A DNA stretch of 64,000 bases from Zobellella maritima (GCF_003075035.1 NZ_QCZE01000001.1:754187-818186); one strand, 5' to 3'. Counted from the first letter of the stretch, positions 40,347-52,544 are shown. The notes: generated by a model not told the origin, from the sequence alone. Translations and numbers: made by a program.

Positions 40347-41138
40347 ATGACCTGGATAATGTACCTGGTGCTCGGCGCCTGTGCCGGCACCATGGCGGGA
40401 CTGTTTGGCGTGGGCGGCGGCCTGATCATCGTGCCTGTGCTGATCTTCAGCTTTAAATTACAGGTCATCGGCGGGGACGTCATGGCCCATATGGCGGTCG
40501 GTACCTCATTGGCCACCATCATTTTTACTTCCATCAGCTCGATTCATGCCCACCACAGCCGCAAGGCCATCGACTGGCCGCTGGTCGTGCTGATGTCGGG
40601 CGGCATTGCCGTGGGCGCCTGGCTGGGCGGGTTCACCGCCGACAAGCTTTCGGGCCCCCACCTGCAGATGATCATCGGTATTTTTGCCTGGCTGGTGGCG
40701 GCGCAGATGCTGTTCAGCCTGGTGCCCAAGGGCCAGGCCCAACTGCCCGGCAAGCCGGCGCAGGTGGTCGTTGGCGGCTTGATTGGCTGGGCTTCGGGCA
40801 TTTTCGGTATCGGTGGCGGTTCGCTGACGGTACCCTTTCTTACCTGGAGTTCGGTGCCCATGCAGCGGGCAGTGGCGGCCTCGGCGGCCTGCGGGCTGCC
40901 CATTGCGCTGGTGGGTACCGTCAGCTACCTGGTGCATGGTTGGGGGCATGAAGATCTGCCGGCCGAGGCCTGGGGTTACATCTATCTGCCCGCGCTGATC
41001 GGGATCGTGCTGACCAGTATTCCCTTTGCCCGTTTCGGCGCCCTGTTGGCCCACCGGTTATCGGCCAAGGTGCTCAAGCGCAGCTTTGCCTGTTTATTGA
41101 TCTGTATAGGGGCCAAATTCCTGCTGTTTCCAGGTTAG
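40347..41138 (+). CDS. TSUP (TauE/SafE) family permease
   Basis: A 263-residue membrane protein with about eight helices and the two TSUP half-motifs GLFGVGGGLIIVPVL and GIFGIGGGSLTVPFL, each a Gly-rich loop facing the pore. Family members export sulfite, taurine breakdown products or related anions. It is only a distant relative of the TSUP protein at 17950-18666. It lies 52 bases after blc on the same strand; co-transcription is possible but has no functional rationale. Confidence 0.91.
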   Translation: MTWIMYLVLGACAGTMAGLFGVGGGLIIVPVLIFSFKLQVIGGDVMAHMAVGTSLATIIFTSISSIHAHHSRKAIDWPLVVLMSGGIAVGAWLGGFTADKLSGPHLQMIIGIFAWLVAAQMLFSLVPKGQAQLPGKPAQVVVGGLIGWASGIFGIGGGSLTVPFLTWSSVPMQRAVAASAACGLPIALVGTVSYLVHGWGHEDLPAEAWGYIYLPALIGIVLTSIPFARFGALLAHRLSAKVLKRSFACLLICIGAKFLLFPG

Positions 41139-41171
41139 CGGACAATAAACCAGCATTCGCTCGCCGCTCCA

Positions 41172-41199
41172 TTGCAATTGAGGCTCAGTTTGCTAGACT
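41172..41199 (+). promoter_or_regulatory. Predicted promoter of ffs
   Basis: TTGCAA (41172-41177), 16-base spacer, TAGACT (41194-41199), followed by a GC-rich discriminator as is common for stable RNA genes. Transcription would start near 41206, just before the RNA's paired end. Confidence 0.6.
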
Positions 41200-41213
41200 G
41201 GCGGCGCTTCGAT

Positions 41214-41324
41214 GGTGACCCCGTTGGTCCTCTCGCATCGATACCTCGTCGACCTGGTCAGGCCCGGAAGGGAGCAGCCAAGGCGAGCGACTCGAGTGCC
41301 GGGATGTGGCTGGCGGGCGTCACC
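41214..41324 (+). ncRNA. ffs: 4.5S RNA of the signal recognition particle
   Basis: This is the small bacterial SRP RNA, which binds Ffh and FtsY for co-translational targeting to the membrane. The conserved apical hairpin, with GGTCAGG, the CGGAAGGGAGCAGCC loop block and the paired GCCAAGGC, is intact at about 41257-41284. The distal strand continues as GTGCCGGGATGTGGCTGGC. The ends GGTGAC (41214-41219) and GTCACC (41319-41324) pair, giving about 111 bases, close to the 114 of E. coli. The exact processed ends are not certain. Confidence 0.94.
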
Positions 41325-42008
41325 TCCAATTTCTCCTTCTATCTTAAGCCGACATGGCCTGTGAGCGTGGCTACAAACCACCAGGCGCAGCGCATCGTGT
41401 GCCGGCCGGTCTGAAACAGCCTAAATCAAACCAGTGCTATCGTTCGTTCAGCGACAAGCTGATCCTCGGCCTATTCCTTAGGCTGATACCTGCTTTTCCC
41501 CGGCCCCCTTACTAAACCACCGAACATGTCAGCGTGTTGTTCGACAGGAACACGAACAAAACCGCAATCCGTGTCTGATACCCATCCCATTTAACATTCG
41601 AACTTTTTGACTGTTATTCCCACCTCGGACAAGAGCCCGCGCGCCCTGAGCTGACGGCGGGCATTAGCGACCTTGATTGTCAATCGCTTGCTTAAGCTGA
41701 GAGAAAGATTCATATGAGTTTTATTTTGATAGCGACTATCCTGCTTCACTAACAGGTAAGAAAATCGGCAAGATCGCTTGTAGCGTATCCGGCAGAAATA
41801 AACAGCCACGGCTTTTGTATCGGCCCTGACTTCTGCCTCGATAGGTAGGGGGAGTTGTACGGTTATTCAGCTGGTCTGTTGCAGCCGGCGGTTTCGACGG
41901 GCATTCAGCGCTGCTTGCTGCTTGCTGCTTGCTGCTTGCCGCTTGGGCGGGGAAATCCTGTTGCCGCTGTTATTCATTGATGAATTTAAACGTTAGGGGA
42001 GGCCAGTC
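41325..42008. other. Long AT-richer spacer after ffs
   Basis: No convincing gene is seen. A 72-codon frame on the minus strand (41591-41809) lacks a good ribosome site and recognisable features. Near the right end TGCTTGC is repeated in tandem about five times (41911-41945). Base composition here is visibly richer in A and T than in the flanking housekeeping genes. Confidence 0.5.
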
Positions 42009-42566
42009 ATGAAAAGAATATTGCCCGGTTTGTTTTTGTTTGCATTGTATGGTTGTTCCAGTTCAGCTCCGGTTGATGTCGCTCGCGTCACAGAGCAGGG
42101 CTGTATTGGCAGCGCGGAATTACCTCAGAACATCGCTTCTCAATTCGAGGTCGCCGAAGACATGCAGCTTTTAAATGAAGCGTTGGGTGAGCCGGAAAAA
42201 GGAAAGTTATGTCAGGGGCAGGTATACAAAAGCAAGAAAGATACGCAAGTCATGATTTTTCGAGCATGGAACAGTACCAACCCCAATAGTCAATACGGGA
42301 ACTGGTGGGCGTTTAATCAGCCCGCCGGCCCTATTTCTGCGTACCGCTCAGACTATGAAATATGCTACCAGTGGTCACCGCTGGATAAAATGGTGGCCTG
42401 CACCCTCAAGCCGGAAACAAAGGTGGTGGTGGGCAACGGGCAAAGTGCCAGGTGCTCGGAATACCTGACATATCCGGTCTCGGAAAAACAGCAAATATAT
42501 ATTGTTGATGCCGTTGACTCGGTGGAAAATTGTACTTTCTATGAGGGTGTGATGAGTTGGCAATAG
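42009..42566 (+). CDS. Putative lipoprotein of unknown function
   Basis: A 185-residue protein with a lipoprotein signal peptide (MKRILPGLFLFALYGC, lipobox LYGC, then SSSAP). The mature part holds five further Cys (in EQGCIG, KLCQG, EICYQ, VACTL, ARCSE and ENCTF, six in all), which suggests disulfide bonding in the envelope. Ser after the lipid-linked Cys fits outer-membrane sorting. I do not recognise the family. The ATG follows AGGGGAGG. Codon use is more A/T-rich than in neighbouring genes, so it may be acquired. It stands alone. Confidence 0.75.
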   Translation: MKRILPGLFLFALYGCSSSAPVDVARVTEQGCIGSAELPQNIASQFEVAEDMQLLNEALGEPEKGKLCQGQVYKSKKDTQVMIFRAWNSTNPNSQYGNWWAFNQPAGPISAYRSDYEICYQWSPLDKMVACTLKPETKVVVGNGQSARCSEYLTYPVSEKQQIYIVDAVDSVENCTFYEGVMSWQ

Positions 42567-42689
42567 TATTCAGATCTGCGGATTGCCCGCGCCATTGGCC
42601 ATCGCCCTGACAGGGGGGCCGGCAGTATTTTGCCTATGGCTCCAATCGGCCGTTGGCCCGGCACGCTACCGTGACGAAGGGGGCGGAAC

Positions 42690-43649
42690 ATGGAGATCAT
42701 TTTTTTAGGCACCTCCTCGGGGTCGCCGACCAAGAGCAGGAATGTGTCCGGGGTGGCGTTGAAAAAAACCGGCTCAAAACCCTGGATGCTGGTCGACTGT
42801 GGTGAGGGCACCCAGCATCGGCTGTTGCACACGCCCTTGTCGCTGAACAGTTTGCAGGCCATCTGTATCACCCATATGCATGGCGATCATTGTTACGGGC
42901 TGCCGGGGCTGCTGGCGAGCGCGGCCATGTCGGGGCGCAGTGCGCCGCTGACCATTGTCGGGCCGGCGGCCCTCCGGGAATGGATTGAGTCCAGCCAGAA
43001 CGCGACCCGGCTGACCCTTGCTTATCCGCTGCATTTTGTCGATGTCGCCGGGCTGAGCGGCGTGGTTGCCGTGCAAGGCTTCACTATTTCTGCGGTGCCC
43101 TTGTCTCATCGTGTACCTTCTTTTGCCTATGTCTTTGTCGAGACGGAGCTGCCACGTAAGCTTGATATCGACAAACTGAAAGAGGACGAAATTGCCCCCG
43201 GGCCGCTGTGGGGGCGGTTGCAGCAGGGCGAGGATGTCACATTACCCGATGGCCGCCCTGTCTGCGCGCGAGATTACCTGCTGGAGCTCAGGAAGCCGCG
43301 CAAGGTGATCATCTGCGGTGATAACGACAACCCCGCCTTGCTTGCCGAGAGTGTCGGTTCGGCCAATGTGCTGGTGCATGAGGCAACCTTTACCCGGGCC
43401 ATTGCCGACAAGGTTGGGAGCGGGCCGCAACACAGCTCGGCGATGGCCATAGCGCGGTTCGCGAGCGAGGCTTCGGTCGCCAACCTGATCCTCACCCACT
43501 TCAGCCCGCGTTATAAAGACAGTGGCGCCGGTCTGACCATCCGGGATATAGAGCAGGAGGCAAGGGCGCATTACTGCGGCAACCTGTTTCTGGCCCGGGA
43601 TCTGGATGTATTTCATCTCGACCGGGCGGGCTTGCTTGTCAGGCGATAA
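42690..43649 (+). CDS. RNase Z / RNase BN family metallo-beta-lactamase-fold nuclease
   Basis: A 319-residue metallo-hydrolase of the tRNase Z (ElaC/RBN) family, which trims tRNA 3' trailers. The zinc motif HMHGDH is at about residues 63-68 after the FLGTSSGSPTKSRN start and DCGEGTQHRLL. Later ligands are the His in LSHRVPSFAY (substrate side), the Asp in ICGDNDN and the His in LILTHFSPRY. Spacing fits the short bacterial form. It could be orthologous to rbn, but metal-hydrolase relatives with other RNA substrates cannot be excluded. Confidence 0.87.
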   Translation: MEIIFLGTSSGSPTKSRNVSGVALKKTGSKPWMLVDCGEGTQHRLLHTPLSLNSLQAICITHMHGDHCYGLPGLLASAAMSGRSAPLTIVGPAALREWIESSQNATRLTLAYPLHFVDVAGLSGVVAVQGFTISAVPLSHRVPSFAYVFVETELPRKLDIDKLKEDEIAPGPLWGRLQQGEDVTLPDGRPVCARDYLLELRKPRKVIICGDNDNPALLAESVGSANVLVHEATFTRAIADKVGSGPQHSSAMAIARFASEASVANLILTHFSPRYKDSGAGLTIRDIEQEARAHYCGNLFLARDLDVFHLDRAGLLVRR

Positions 43650-43776
43650 GGGTTGGCTGGGTGATGACAGGGCAAACTGGCGGAGCGATAGGCCACGTTC
43701 ACCATTGTGCTGCATACTTGTCGAAGGAAACCCCCGGCTGGCTGCCGGTGTCGCGTAACATAGTGAGGGGATCATC

Positions 43777-44439
43777 ATGAGTTCGGCTGTTGTTCATCGC
43801 GAGGTGCGGTTCAAGGCCGCCGGTGTCGTCCTGGATGGATTTCTGGCGCTGCCCCATCAGTCTCGGGCGCTGGTGCTGTTTGCCCATGGCAGCGGCAGCA
43901 GCCGTTTCAGCCCCCGCAACCGGCTGGTGGCGGAGCGGCTTAATGAGGCCGGCATCGGCACCTTGTTATTCGATCTGCTGACTGCAGACGAAAACCTTAT
44001 CGATGAAGTGACCCGCGAGTTTCGTTTTAATATTCCCCTGCTGGCCCGGCGGTTGAGCGGGGCCATCGATTGGGCAGGCGGCGAGACCGATACCCGGGCG
44101 CTGCGCCTCGGCCTGTTCGGATCCAGCACCGGTGCCGCGGCGGCCCTGCTGGCCGCCGCCGATCGCCCCCAGCGGGTGGCGGCCGTGGTATCCAGGGGAG
44201 GGCGACCCGATCTCGCCGGCCCGGCCCTGTCGAAGGTGCAGGCTTCAACTCTGTTGATTGTCGGTGGAGAGGATCACCAGGTGCTCACCCTCAATCGGGA
44301 GGCGGCTCAGCAGATGACGGCCATGTTCAGGCTGGAGACGGTGCCGGGTGCCAGCCACCTGTTTGAAGAGCCGGGCACCCTGGATGCGGTGATCCGGCTG
44401 GCCATCGATTGGTTTGATCGTTATCTGCACGAGGATTGA
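43777..44439 (+). CDS. Alpha/beta hydrolase, dienelactone-hydrolase-like
   Basis: A 220-residue alpha/beta hydrolase. The nucleophile elbow is GSSTG near residue 118, the acid is expected in VGGEDHQV and the catalytic His in GASHLFEE. The oxyanion region is FAHGSGSSRFSPRN. Closest by eye are the DLH-like proteins often found beside or fused to phosphoribosyltransferases; no such partner is present here. A GTGAGGGG ribosome site precedes the ATG. Substrate unknown. Confidence 0.85.
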   Translation: MSSAVVHREVRFKAAGVVLDGFLALPHQSRALVLFAHGSGSSRFSPRNRLVAERLNEAGIGTLLFDLLTADENLIDEVTREFRFNIPLLARRLSGAIDWAGGETDTRALRLGLFGSSTGAAAALLAAADRPQRVAAVVSRGGRPDLAGPALSKVQASTLLIVGGEDHQVLTLNREAAQQMTAMFRLETVPGASHLFEEPGTLDAVIRLAIDWFDRYLHED

Positions 44440-44587
44440 GCAGCCATGCTGCCAGGGTCAGTCGACAGTGCTGCAAAGCCATGTACCGACCGATGGCCTG
44501 CTGCTCACCGGGCAGGATATTGCTTTAATGCGGAATCGACGCTCGGGCCCCCATGCTGACGGTGCCCGAGCGGCCAAGCGTTATGGA

Positions 44588-46840
<2,253 letters not shown>

Positions 46841-47034
46841 TCATTGAACTGCTCGGCAAAACAGACGACGGGACACCGCTGACCGGTGCAGACACCGGCT
46901 TGTCTCCGCCTTGTATTGATAGGTATACCAGTCTCATTACATGGATTTAAATTGCTTGTTCTTATGAGTGCGATAGTTTTTGTGTATGGCCAATTCTTGG
47001 CGTGGATATGTTCAACCAACGGTATGAGGACCAT

Positions 47035-47661
47035 ATGATTGACCGTCAGTATCTGGAAAGACCCACCAGGGATGCCATGCGCGCACTCCCCGAGTTTAGC
47101 GGACTGTCAGTGGAGCACATTCATCTGGTGCGGAGTCCGGCGGAGGTAAGCTTTGCGTACGAGCAGTTGAGCCGGTGTACCCACGTTGGTTTCGATACCG
47201 AGAGCAAGCCGACCTTCAGGGCAGGGGAGTCCGGTACCGGCCCGCATCTGGTGCAGCTGGCCACCCCCGAACACGCCTTTCTGTTTAGTGCCGGGCACGC
47301 GCCGGGCCATGCATTGCTGGCCGAGATTGTTCAGTCGGAGCGGGTCGTCAAGGTCGGCTTCGGGCTCAAGTCGGATCGGGGGCCTGTACGACGCAAGTTC
47401 GGGGTTGAGCTGCATGCCACCATGGAACTGGCGGGGGCGGTCAAGCGATTGGGCTACCGGCAACAGGTCGGATTGCAGGCCGCGGTGGCGATTGTGCTGG
47501 GAGAATTCCTGCCCAAATCCAGAAAGCTGACGCTTTCAAACTGGGCAGCGGAGTCGTTGTCTTCCGCCCAGCAGCGTTATGCCGCCAATGATGCCTATGC
47601 CAGCCTGCGCGTGTACCAGGCATTGGCCAGGATGGCGCCACAGTTGCTAACCCTGGCCTGA
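47035..47661 (+). CDS. DEDDy 3'-5' exonuclease domain protein
   Basis: A 208-residue single-domain exonuclease of the RNase D/WRN superfamily. Motif I is GFDTES (Asp, Glu), motif II includes VKVGFGLKSD (Asp) and motif III is RYAANDAYAS (Tyr-x3-Asp), so all four acidic residues and the Tyr are present. It lacks the HRDC domain of RNase D, so it is a stand-alone exonuclease that may act on RNA or DNA. The ATG at 47035 with GAGGA seven bases upstream is preferred over one 33 bases earlier. It is divergent from katG. Confidence 0.87.
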   Translation: MIDRQYLERPTRDAMRALPEFSGLSVEHIHLVRSPAEVSFAYEQLSRCTHVGFDTESKPTFRAGESGTGPHLVQLATPEHAFLFSAGHAPGHALLAEIVQSERVVKVGFGLKSDRGPVRRKFGVELHATMELAGAVKRLGYRQQVGLQAAVAIVLGEFLPKSRKLTLSNWAAESLSSAQQRYAANDAYASLRVYQALARMAPQLLTLA

Positions 47662-48249
47662 ATCATTATGCCAACATGCATAGATGATGAACGCTGCCTC
47701 ACCAGATGCGGCAGCGTTATGCCGGTTGTTACAGGGCCAGGGGATGCCGATGCCATTTTATGTATGGCTGGGAAGATAGCCGCAGAAACCGGCATCGGTG
47801 TCGGACACGGTACTCGCACCGGCTGGATCTCCACCTGCATGGAGATGAGGTCCCGGAACAGGGCTAGACTTCATGAAAGAGCGTACGAGCGAAGTGGTAC
47901 CAGTCTCAAACACCTGCAAACGGACAACGCGCTTGGGCTTTGACATCATCAGTGAGCCAGGTCAACCCGGTACCGGCCTGATAGGTTATCGGCAAGTACC
48001 TGACCATGGTCCGAATGGCGGCCTGGTGACGGATATGCCAGGGGCGCAGCGAGCGGCCGGGACCACCCATCCCTGAAACGAATGTTACGTATTACCCGGT
48101 TGGCAAGCATGCTGGAGTGCCGGAACCGGTGGTTATTGGCCCGCGCCTGAAAGGATAAGCTGCCGGATCTGGTTGTGGACCACAAAAACCGCCGGGTACC
48201 GCATCGGCGAGGTATCACGGAGCTCCCCCGGGCCAATGGAGAGGGCAAT
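47662..48249. other. Spacer before the RND efflux operon
   Basis: No supported gene. Just after the exonuclease stop is a hairpin with arms AACGCTGCC (47690-47698) and GGCAGCGTT (47710-47718) and no T-run. The rest carries only short open frames without family matches. Confidence 0.5.
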
Positions 48250-49386
48250 ATGCTAAGACACTTACTATGGGCCGGCGTGGGCATCATCGTCGTGCTGCCG
48301 ATCGTCGGCGGCCTGATGGCCATCAAGCTGTTCCAGTTTGAGGCGATGGAGGCGGCCGGCGCGCAACAGCAGATGCCGCCGGAGCCGGTCAATGTCATTG
48401 CGGTGCGCGAAGCTAGCTGGCAGCCTAGCATTGCGGCGGTCGGCTCTGTGGTGGCCGTCCAGGGGACGCTTATCCGCACCGAAGCCGAAGGCATGGTACG
48501 TGACATTGTTTTCAAAGCGGGTGCCCGGGTGAAGACCGGCGAACCGCTGGTGCGCCTGGATGTCGAGGTTGAGCAGGCCCAGTTGCGTGAGGCACAGGCC
48601 GCCGCCGCCCTGACCCGGCTTTCCTTCGGACGGGGGCAGCAACTTCGCAAGAGCCAGAGCATTTCCCAGGGAGAACTCGACACGCTCGAAGCCAATATGA
48701 AGCAGGCCGACGCCCAGGTTGATTTCTTCCGCGCCCTTATCGACAAGAAAACCCTGCGTGCGCCCTTCGCCGGCCGGCTCGGCATCCGCCAGATTAGTCT
48801 GGGTCAGTTCCTCGACAAGGGCAGCCCTGTGGTGTCGCTGCAATCGCTCGATCCCGTGTATGTGGAGTTTTCCCTGCCGCAACAGCGGCTGGGTGAGCTG
48901 ACCGAAGGACTGCAAGTAACGGCATCGTCCGATGCCTATCCGGGGCAGACGTTCGCAGGCAGGGTAACGGCGTTCAATCCGGAGATAGACCCGGTTACCC
49001 GCAGTGTCCGTGTCCAGGCGACCCTGGCCAATGCCGACGGCCGCCTGCGGCCCGGCATGTTTGTTACGGTTGCCATGCTGGCCGCGCGCCTGGAGACGGT
49101 GCTGCTGATCCCGTTGACGGCGGTGCAGCACGGACCCTATGGCGATACGGTCTTTGTGGTAGAAGAGGGGGAGTCGGAACAGGACGGCACGCCGCTGGTG
49201 GTCCGCCAACAGCCGGTGCGTCTCGGCGCCCGGCGGGGTGACTTCGTGGTGGTGACCGAGGGGGTCGCGGCGGGTGAGCAGCTGGTGTCCACCGGGGTGT
49301 TCAAGTTGCGTCCGGGCATGGTCGTGGTCATCGACAACAGCCTGGCTCCGGAATTCAAACTGGATCCCTGGCCCGACAACAGCTGA
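48250..49386 (+). CDS. RND efflux membrane fusion protein (periplasmic adaptor)
   Basis: A 378-residue adaptor of the HlyD/MdtA family: an N-terminal membrane anchor (LLWAGVGIIVVLPIVGGLMAI), barrel-sandwich halves (GMVRDIVFKAGARVKTGEPLVRLD and APFAGRLGIRQISLGQFLDKGSPVV), an alpha-helical hairpin between them and a beta-barrel/membrane-proximal end (NPEIDPVTRSVRVQATL, RPGMFVTV). The start at 48250 has GGAGAGG upstream. There is no lipobox, so it is anchored by its helix. The RND pump follows after 26 bases. No outer-membrane factor or regulator gene adjoins. Confidence 0.92.
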   Translation: MLRHLLWAGVGIIVVLPIVGGLMAIKLFQFEAMEAAGAQQQMPPEPVNVIAVREASWQPSIAAVGSVVAVQGTLIRTEAEGMVRDIVFKAGARVKTGEPLVRLDVEVEQAQLREAQAAAALTRLSFGRGQQLRKSQSISQGELDTLEANMKQADAQVDFFRALIDKKTLRAPFAGRLGIRQISLGQFLDKGSPVVSLQSLDPVYVEFSLPQQRLGELTEGLQVTASSDAYPGQTFAGRVTAFNPEIDPVTRSVRVQATLANADGRLRPGMFVTVAMLAARLETVLLIPLTAVQHGPYGDTVFVVEEGESEQDGTPLVVRQQPVRLGARRGDFVVVTEGVAAGEQLVSTGVFKLRPGMVVVIDNSLAPEFKLDPWPDNS

Positions 49387-49412
49387 ACCGGGTGTGAGGA
49401 GCGAGCGTATTC

Positions 49413-52400
49413 ATGAAGGCCTTTACCGATCTCTTCGTTCACCGCCCGGTGCTGGCGCTGGTGGTCAATATCGTTATCGTTATCGCCGGCCTGCAGGCCT
49501 GGTGGTCGCTCAGTGTTCGCCAATATCCCCAAAGCGAGAATGCCGCCGTTATTGTCGCAACCCCCTATGTCGGCGCCAGCGCCGAGGTGGTGCGTGGCTT
49601 TATTACCACCGCCATCGAGGGCGCCATTGCCTCCGCCGACGGCATCGACTACGTGGAGTCGAAGAGCCTGCTCGGCCTGTCGCTGGTGACCGCGCGGCTC
49701 AAGCTCAACTACGAACCGACCAGGGCGCTGGCCGATATCACCGCCAAGGTCAATCAGGTGCGCAATGAGCTGCCGGCGGAGGCGGAAGTGCCGTCGATCA
49801 GTGTACAGTCGGCGGATTCCGAGTTTGCGTCCGCCTACCTGAGTTTTTCCTCCGAACGCCTTTCCCAGAGCGAAATCACCGATTACCTGGTGCGAGTGGT
49901 GCAGCCCCGGCTGGCGGCACTGGCGGGGGTGCAGCGCGCCGAAATTTTCGGAGCCCGTACCTTTGCCATGCGCGTCTGGCTCAAGCCGCAGCAAATGGCG
50001 GCGTTGAACATCAGCCCGGCCGAGGTCCGCGCTGCCCTGGCGGCGAATAATTTCCTGGCGGCGGTGGGCAGTACCAAGGGCGCGCTGGTGCAGGTCTACC
50101 TCACCGCCAACACCGACCTGCACACGGCGGAACAGTTCCGGCAACTGGTGATCCGCCGGGAAAAAGATACCCTGGTGCGGTTGCAGCAGGTGGCCGAGGT
50201 GGAGCTGGGTGCCGAGGACTATGACACCGAGGTGAGCTTCAACGGCCAGACCGCGGTATTCATGGGCATATTCCCGCTGCCCAACACCAATACCATCGAA
50301 GTGATTCAGGGGGTTCGGGCGGATCTGGACGCGCTCGCCCAGGATCTGCCGGACGGGCTGGAGGCGCGGCTGGGTTACGATGCCTCCGAATATATCGACA
50401 ACGCCATCCATGAGGTGGTAAGCACCCTGACCGATACCCTGACCATAGTGGTGGTGGTCATCTTCCTGTTTCTCGGCTCGTTTCGATCGGTACTGGTGCC
50501 GGTGGTGGCCATCCCCGTGTCGCTTGTCGGCGCCATCTTCCTGATGCAGGCTTTCGGCTTCACCCTTAACCTGCTGACGCTGCTGGCCATAGTGCTGTCG
50601 GTCGGCCTGGTGGTGGACGATGCCATCGTGGTGGTGGAAAACGTCGAACGCCACCTGCGGGAGGGGCGTACACCGCGCGATGCGGCACTGGTCGGGGCAC
50701 GAGAGCTGATTGGCCCTGTGATTGCCATGACCATTACCCTGGCCGCCGTCTATACCCCCATCGGCCTGCAGGGGGGGCTGACCGGCTCGCTGTTTCGCGA
50801 GTTCGCCCTGACCCTGGCCGGCGCCGTGACCATTTCCGGCATAGTGGCGCTGACCCTGTCACCCATGATGAGCGCCAGCTTGTTGCGCAGCGCCGAGCGG
50901 GAAGAGCGCGGGTTCACCGGCTGGGTTAACCACAGGTTCGATCGCTTGCGCCTGACCTACGGCCGCTGGCTGGCGCGTATTCTCAAGGGCCGGCCGGCGG
51001 TCTATGCCCTGTGGGCCGTGCTGACCCTGCTGGTGGGACCCATGTATCTGTTTTCGCCCAAGGAGCTGGCGCCACTCGAGGATCAGGGCTTTATGTTCGG
51101 CATTATCAATAACGCGGCCAATGCCTCGGCGGATCAGAAAATCCATTTCGGCCGGGCGGCGGAGCAGGTTTTCCTGTCGGCACCCGAGCGGGAACTGACC
51201 TTCCAGATCCTGTTGTCGCCCTCGGATCCGTTTGCAGCGGCCCTGGGCGTGGGCGGCTTCAGCGGCATGGTAGTCAAGCCATGGGATCAGCGCAGCCGTG
51301 CAATCCGGGAGATAGTCCCCGAGATGCAGGCCGGGCTGTCGGCCATTCCCGGTCTGCAGGTGTTCGCCAGCCAGCCGGCGGCGTTGCCCGGAGGCAGTAA
51401 TTTCCCGGTGGAGTTCATCATTGCCTCCACCGCCGAGCCGCAGCAGATGCTGGTTTATGCCGAACAATTGCAGCAGAAGGCGATGGAAAGCGGCGTCTTC
51501 TATTTTCCGCCGGAGATCGATCTGAAGATCGATCAGCCCCAATCGGAAATCGTACTCGACTACCAGAAGCTGGCCGCCCTCGGGCTGACCCATAGGCAGG
51601 TGGGGGCCGATCTGGGTGCGGCCCTGGGGGGTAACTATGTCAACCGTTTCAACATCCAGGGCCGCGCCTACAAGGTGATCCCCCAGCTTGAGCGGGGCGA
51701 GCGGCTCAACCCGGAGCAGCTGACGGATATCTATGTGACCGGACCGGGTGGGCGTTTGATCCCGCTTAGTGCTATCGCCACCCTTAACAACAGCACGGTG
51801 CCGCGTTCCCTCAACCGCTTCCAGCAACTCAATGCCATCAAGCTGTCGGGCATGACGCCCCGGCTGGACGAGGGGCTCAGGGTATTGGAGGCGGCCGCAC
51901 GCGAGATCTTGCCGGCGGATTACACCATTAACTACACCGGCGAGTCACGGCAGCTGCGCACCGAAGGCGGCAAGTTCCTGCCGGCCCTGGGGCTGGCGAT
52001 TATGATGATCTTCCTGGTGCTGGCGGTACAGTTCAATTCCTTCCGCGATCCCCTGGTGATCCTGCTGGGCTCGGTGCCGCTGGCGATGTTCGGGGCGCTG
52101 ATCTTCACCGTGTTGAAGATGCCCAATCCGGACTTGCCCTACTGGACCGACGGCTGGACCACTACCCTGAATATCTACGCCCAGGTCGGGCTGGTGACCC
52201 TGGTCGGGCTGGTGTCCAAGAACGGCATCCTGATCGTCGAGTTTGCCAACAAGCTCCAGCAACAGGGCCATGACAAGCTGGCGGCCATCGAGGAAGCGGC
52301 CATGACCCGCTTCCGCCCGGTGCTGATGACCTCGGTGGCCACGGTGGCGGGGCACTTCCCGTTGATCCTGGTCGACGGCCCGGGCGCTGCGGCGCGTAAC

Positions 52401-52511
52401 TCCATCGGCCTGGTGCTGGTGGGCGGCATGGCCATCGGAACCCTCTTTACCCTGTTCGTGGTGCCCTCGCTCTATATGCTGATCGCCCGGCAGCATGGCC
52501 AAACGGACTAA
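49413..52511 (+). CDS. RND multidrug efflux pump, inner membrane subunit
   Basis: A 1032-residue AcrB/MexF-class proton-driven pump with 12 helices and two large periplasmic loops. The N-terminal helix and PQSENAAVIVATPYVGASAEVV are typical. In helix 4 LSVGLVVDDAIVVVENVERHLREG carries the paired Asp residues of the proton relay, and the Lys of helix 10 lies in LVTLVGLVSKNGILIVEFAN. Substrates are not predictable by eye. It forms a two-gene operon with the adaptor and would need an unlinked TolC. Confidence 0.94.
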   Translation: MKAFTDLFVHRPVLALVVNIVIVIAGLQAWWSLSVRQYPQSENAAVIVATPYVGASAEVVRGFITTAIEGAIASADGIDYVESKSLLGLSLVTARLKLNYEPTRALADITAKVNQVRNELPAEAEVPSISVQSADSEFASAYLSFSSERLSQSEITDYLVRVVQPRLAALAGVQRAEIFGARTFAMRVWLKPQQMAALNISPAEVRAALAANNFLAAVGSTKGALVQVYLTANTDLHTAEQFRQLVIRREKDTLVRLQQVAEVELGAEDYDTEVSFNGQTAVFMGIFPLPNTNTIEVIQGVRADLDALAQDLPDGLEARLGYDASEYIDNAIHEVVSTLTDTLTIVVVVIFLFLGSFRSVLVPVVAIPVSLVGAIFLMQAFGFTLNLLTLLAIVLSVGLVVDDAIVVVENVERHLREGRTPRDAALVGARELIGPVIAMTITLAAVYTPIGLQGGLTGSLFREFALTLAGAVTISGIVALTLSPMMSASLLRSAEREERGFTGWVNHRFDRLRLTYGRWLARILKGRPAVYALWAVLTLLVGPMYLFSPKELAPLEDQGFMFGIINNAANASADQKIHFGRAAEQVFLSAPERELTFQILLSPSDPFAAALGVGGFSGMVVKPWDQRSRAIREIVPEMQAGLSAIPGLQVFASQPAALPGGSNFPVEFIIASTAEPQQMLVYAEQLQQKAMESGVFYFPPEIDLKIDQPQSEIVLDYQKLAALGLTHRQVGADLGAALGGNYVNRFNIQGRAYKVIPQLERGERLNPEQLTDIYVTGPGGRLIPLSAIATLNNSTVPRSLNRFQQLNAIKLSGMTPRLDEGLRVLEAAAREILPADYTINYTGESRQLRTEGGKFLPALGLAIMMIFLVLAVQFNSFRDPLVILLGSVPLAMFGALIFTVLKMPNPDLPYWTDGWTTTLNIYAQVGLVTLVGLVSKNGILIVEFANKLQQQGHDKLAAIEEAAMTRFRPVLMTSVATVAGHFPLILVDGPGAAARNSIGLVLVGGMAIGTLFTLFVVPSLYMLIARQHGQTD

Positions 52512-52544
52512 GCCGAAAGACTGGAGTGGTAAACGGCAGGAGAG

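Noticed and set aside
41591-41809. 72-codon minus-strand frame after ffs
   Set aside because: No ribosome site, no recognisable domain, and composition typical of random open frame in A/T-rich DNA.
47690-47718. Hairpin AACGCTGCC...GGCAGCGTT as a terminator
   Set aside because: No T-run on either strand, so it is only noted as a stem-loop.
47668-48076. Short plus-strand frames between the exonuclease and the RND adaptor
   Set aside because: Low-complexity residues, overlapping frames of equal quality and no family match.
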